64,000 nucleotides of DNA, from positions 22,692,001-22,756,000 of the forward strand of contig OU612065.1 of NCBI GenBank assembly GCA_914767715.1. The letters are read 5' to 3'. Shown piece by piece: positions 62,701 to 64,000 of the stretch (positions are counted from its first letter, which is position 1; each line of letters starts with the position of its first letter). Both the position numbers and the translations under genes were made by a program. The stretch is from Membranipora membranacea. Taxonomy: Eukaryota; Bryozoa; Gymnolaemata; Cheilostomatida; Membraniporidae. The notes beneath the pieces were generated by a model. It made no database searches, was not told where the DNA came from, and saw only the letters and a list, made by a program, of their open reading frames with translations.

Positions 62701-64000
62701 ACTCTAAATCCAGAATATTGGAATCATCGGGTTAATAGGGGGGTAATTAAGCTGACTTTAAATTTGCAAAATTATACCAAGGCTGGGTATCACGCTTTTT
62801 TTTCGCTCGGATCAAAAAATAGATTTGCTTCCAACTCACCTCATGAGGAGGAGCAACACCTGCTTATCTCGAATCTGCAAACCGTTTGGTTCTGTGGCTT
62901 TTCATTCTCCGTCAGCGCCCGTTTTAATTAGGGTCACTTTTGCTAAAAAAAAACATGCCATACGCCACCGTTCAAAAATAAAAACTCTGTCGAATCTTTA
63001 TCAAACTCCGACCAGTTCAAGCTCTTATCGGCCTTACTCTAAATCCAGAATATTGGAATCATCGGGTTAATAAGGGGGTAATTAAGCTGACTTTAAATTT
63101 GCAAAATTATACCAAGGGTGGGTATCACGCTTTTTTTTCGCTCGGATCAAAAATAGATTTGCTTCTAACTCACCTCATGTGGAGGAGCAACTCCTGCTTA
63201 TCTCGAATCTGCAAACCGTTTGGCTCTGTGGCTTTTCATTCTCCGTCAGCGCCCGTTTTAATTAGGGTCACTTTTGCTAAAAAAAAACATGCCATACGCC
63301 ACCGTTCAAAAATAAAAACTCTGTCGAATCTTTATCAAACTCCGACCAGTTCAAGCTCTTATCGGCTTTACTCTAAATCCAGAATATTGGAATCATCGGG
63401 TTAATAGGGGGGTAATTAAGCTGACTTTAAATTTGCAAAATTATACCAAGGGTGGGTATCACGCTTTTTTTTCGCTCGGATCAAAAAATAGATTTGCTTC
63501 TAACTCACCTCATGAGGAGGAGCAACTCCTGCTTATCTCGAATCTGCAAACCGTTTGGCTCTGTGGCTTTTCATTCTCCGTCAGCGCCCGTTTTAATTAG
63601 GGTCACTTTTGCTAAAAAAAAACATGCCATACGCCACCGTTCAAAAATAAAAACTCTGTCGAATCTTTATCAAACTCCGACCAGTTCAAGCTCTTATCGG
63701 CCTTACTCTAAATCCAGAATATTGGAATCATCGGGTTAATAGGGGGGTAATTAAGTTGACTTTAAATTTGCAAAACTATACCAAGGGTGGGTATCACGCT
63801 TTTTTTTCGCTCGGATCAAAAAATAGATTTGCTTCTAACTCACCTCATGAGGAGGAGCAACTCCTGCTTATCTCGAAACTGCAAACCGTTTGGCTCTGTG
63901 GCTTTTCATTCTCCGTCAGCGCCGGTTTTAATTAGGGTCACATTTGCTAAAAAAAAACATGCCATACGCTACCGTTCAAAAATAAAAACTCTGTCGAATC

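Larger units (their letters stand above)
36471..64000 (+). repeat. Satellite array, young subfamily, right block (335 bp)
   Basis: About 82 monomers, period 335 bp with 333-337 bp variants caused mainly by A-tract length. One monomer near 60500 lacks six bases (CCTCATGAGCAACTCC instead of CCTCATGAGGAGGAGC). The array continues past the window end. Toward the right edge, from about 62050, monomers share the local variant ATCGGGTTAATA, a sign of local homogenisation. On the plus strand many monomers hold a frame of about 95 codons, but it begins with GTG, not ATG, and is broken whenever the A-tract changes length, so it is not annotated as a gene. Confidence 0.95.

Noticed and set aside
24404-64000. 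Dozens of 65-101 codon frames in the satellite as a gene family
   Set aside because: They lack an ATG at the common start, vary with A-tract length and are absent from the older monomers; best explained as one random frame in young copies.
20430-64000. CENP-B box in the monomer
   Set aside because: The nearest candidates (TTCGCTCGGATC and neighbours) do not keep the essential bases of the box.
23476-64000. Dimeric half-monomer (about 167 bp) structure
   Set aside because: T8 and A9 tracts are spaced about 149 and 186 bp apart, not equally, and the two halves do not resemble each other.
20430-64000. CRISPR-like array
   Set aside because: The repeats are contiguous 335-bp monomers without unique spacers in eukaryotic DNA.

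Overview
The window is animal nuclear DNA: genes with GT-AG introns, tRNA-derived SINEs, an LTR retroelement and a very large satellite array. The gene content (a theta-type diacylglycerol kinase, a secreted tandem plant-type heme peroxidase, a PAN plus C-type-lectin protein) suggests a marine invertebrate, perhaps a lophotrochozoan such as a mollusc. The species cannot be fixed from the sequence alone.

Layout. 468-2626 (+): last five coding exons of a diacylglycerol kinase, theta-like, whose 5' part lies outside the window. 4286-14480 (+): a complete 22-exon gene for a predicted 1380-residue secreted protein with a signal peptide, four tandem plant-type heme-peroxidase domains and a hydrophobic C-terminal tail. 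Its introns hold two SINEs, several foldback sequences and a strong G-quadruplex motif. 15590-17861 (+): a PAN/apple plus C-type-lectin gene in which the first coding exon is duplicated and each copy is damaged in a different place. 17862-20430: intergenic DNA with a SINE and a stray fragment of a peroxidase exon.

20430-64000: roughly 110 head-to-tail copies of a satellite monomer of about 335 bp, filling more than half of the window and running off its right edge. An older, diverged subfamily (20430 to about 23475) changes abruptly, inside one monomer, to a young homogeneous subfamily. The young part carries higher-order duplications, including a nine-monomer block of 3012 bp repeated back to back. 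A 6560-bp LTR element (29911-36470) is inserted in the array. It has 663-bp LTRs with one visible difference, a TG...CA boundary, a GGGT target duplication, a candidate primer-binding site and a polypurine tract, but no gag or pol, so it is a non-autonomous, LARD-like element.

Most notable: (1) the four-domain animal peroxidase, whose distal active site looks secretory class II/III-like while its proximal half looks cytochrome-c-peroxidase/APX-like; (2) a 65-bp minisatellite at the 3' end of the LTR element that copies the polypurine-tract/LTR junction, with the real LTR start falling exactly on the 65-bp register; (3) the layered evolution of the satellite. The genes do not form an operon or an obvious shared pathway. 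The peroxidase and the lectin are both predicted to be secreted or surface proteins.
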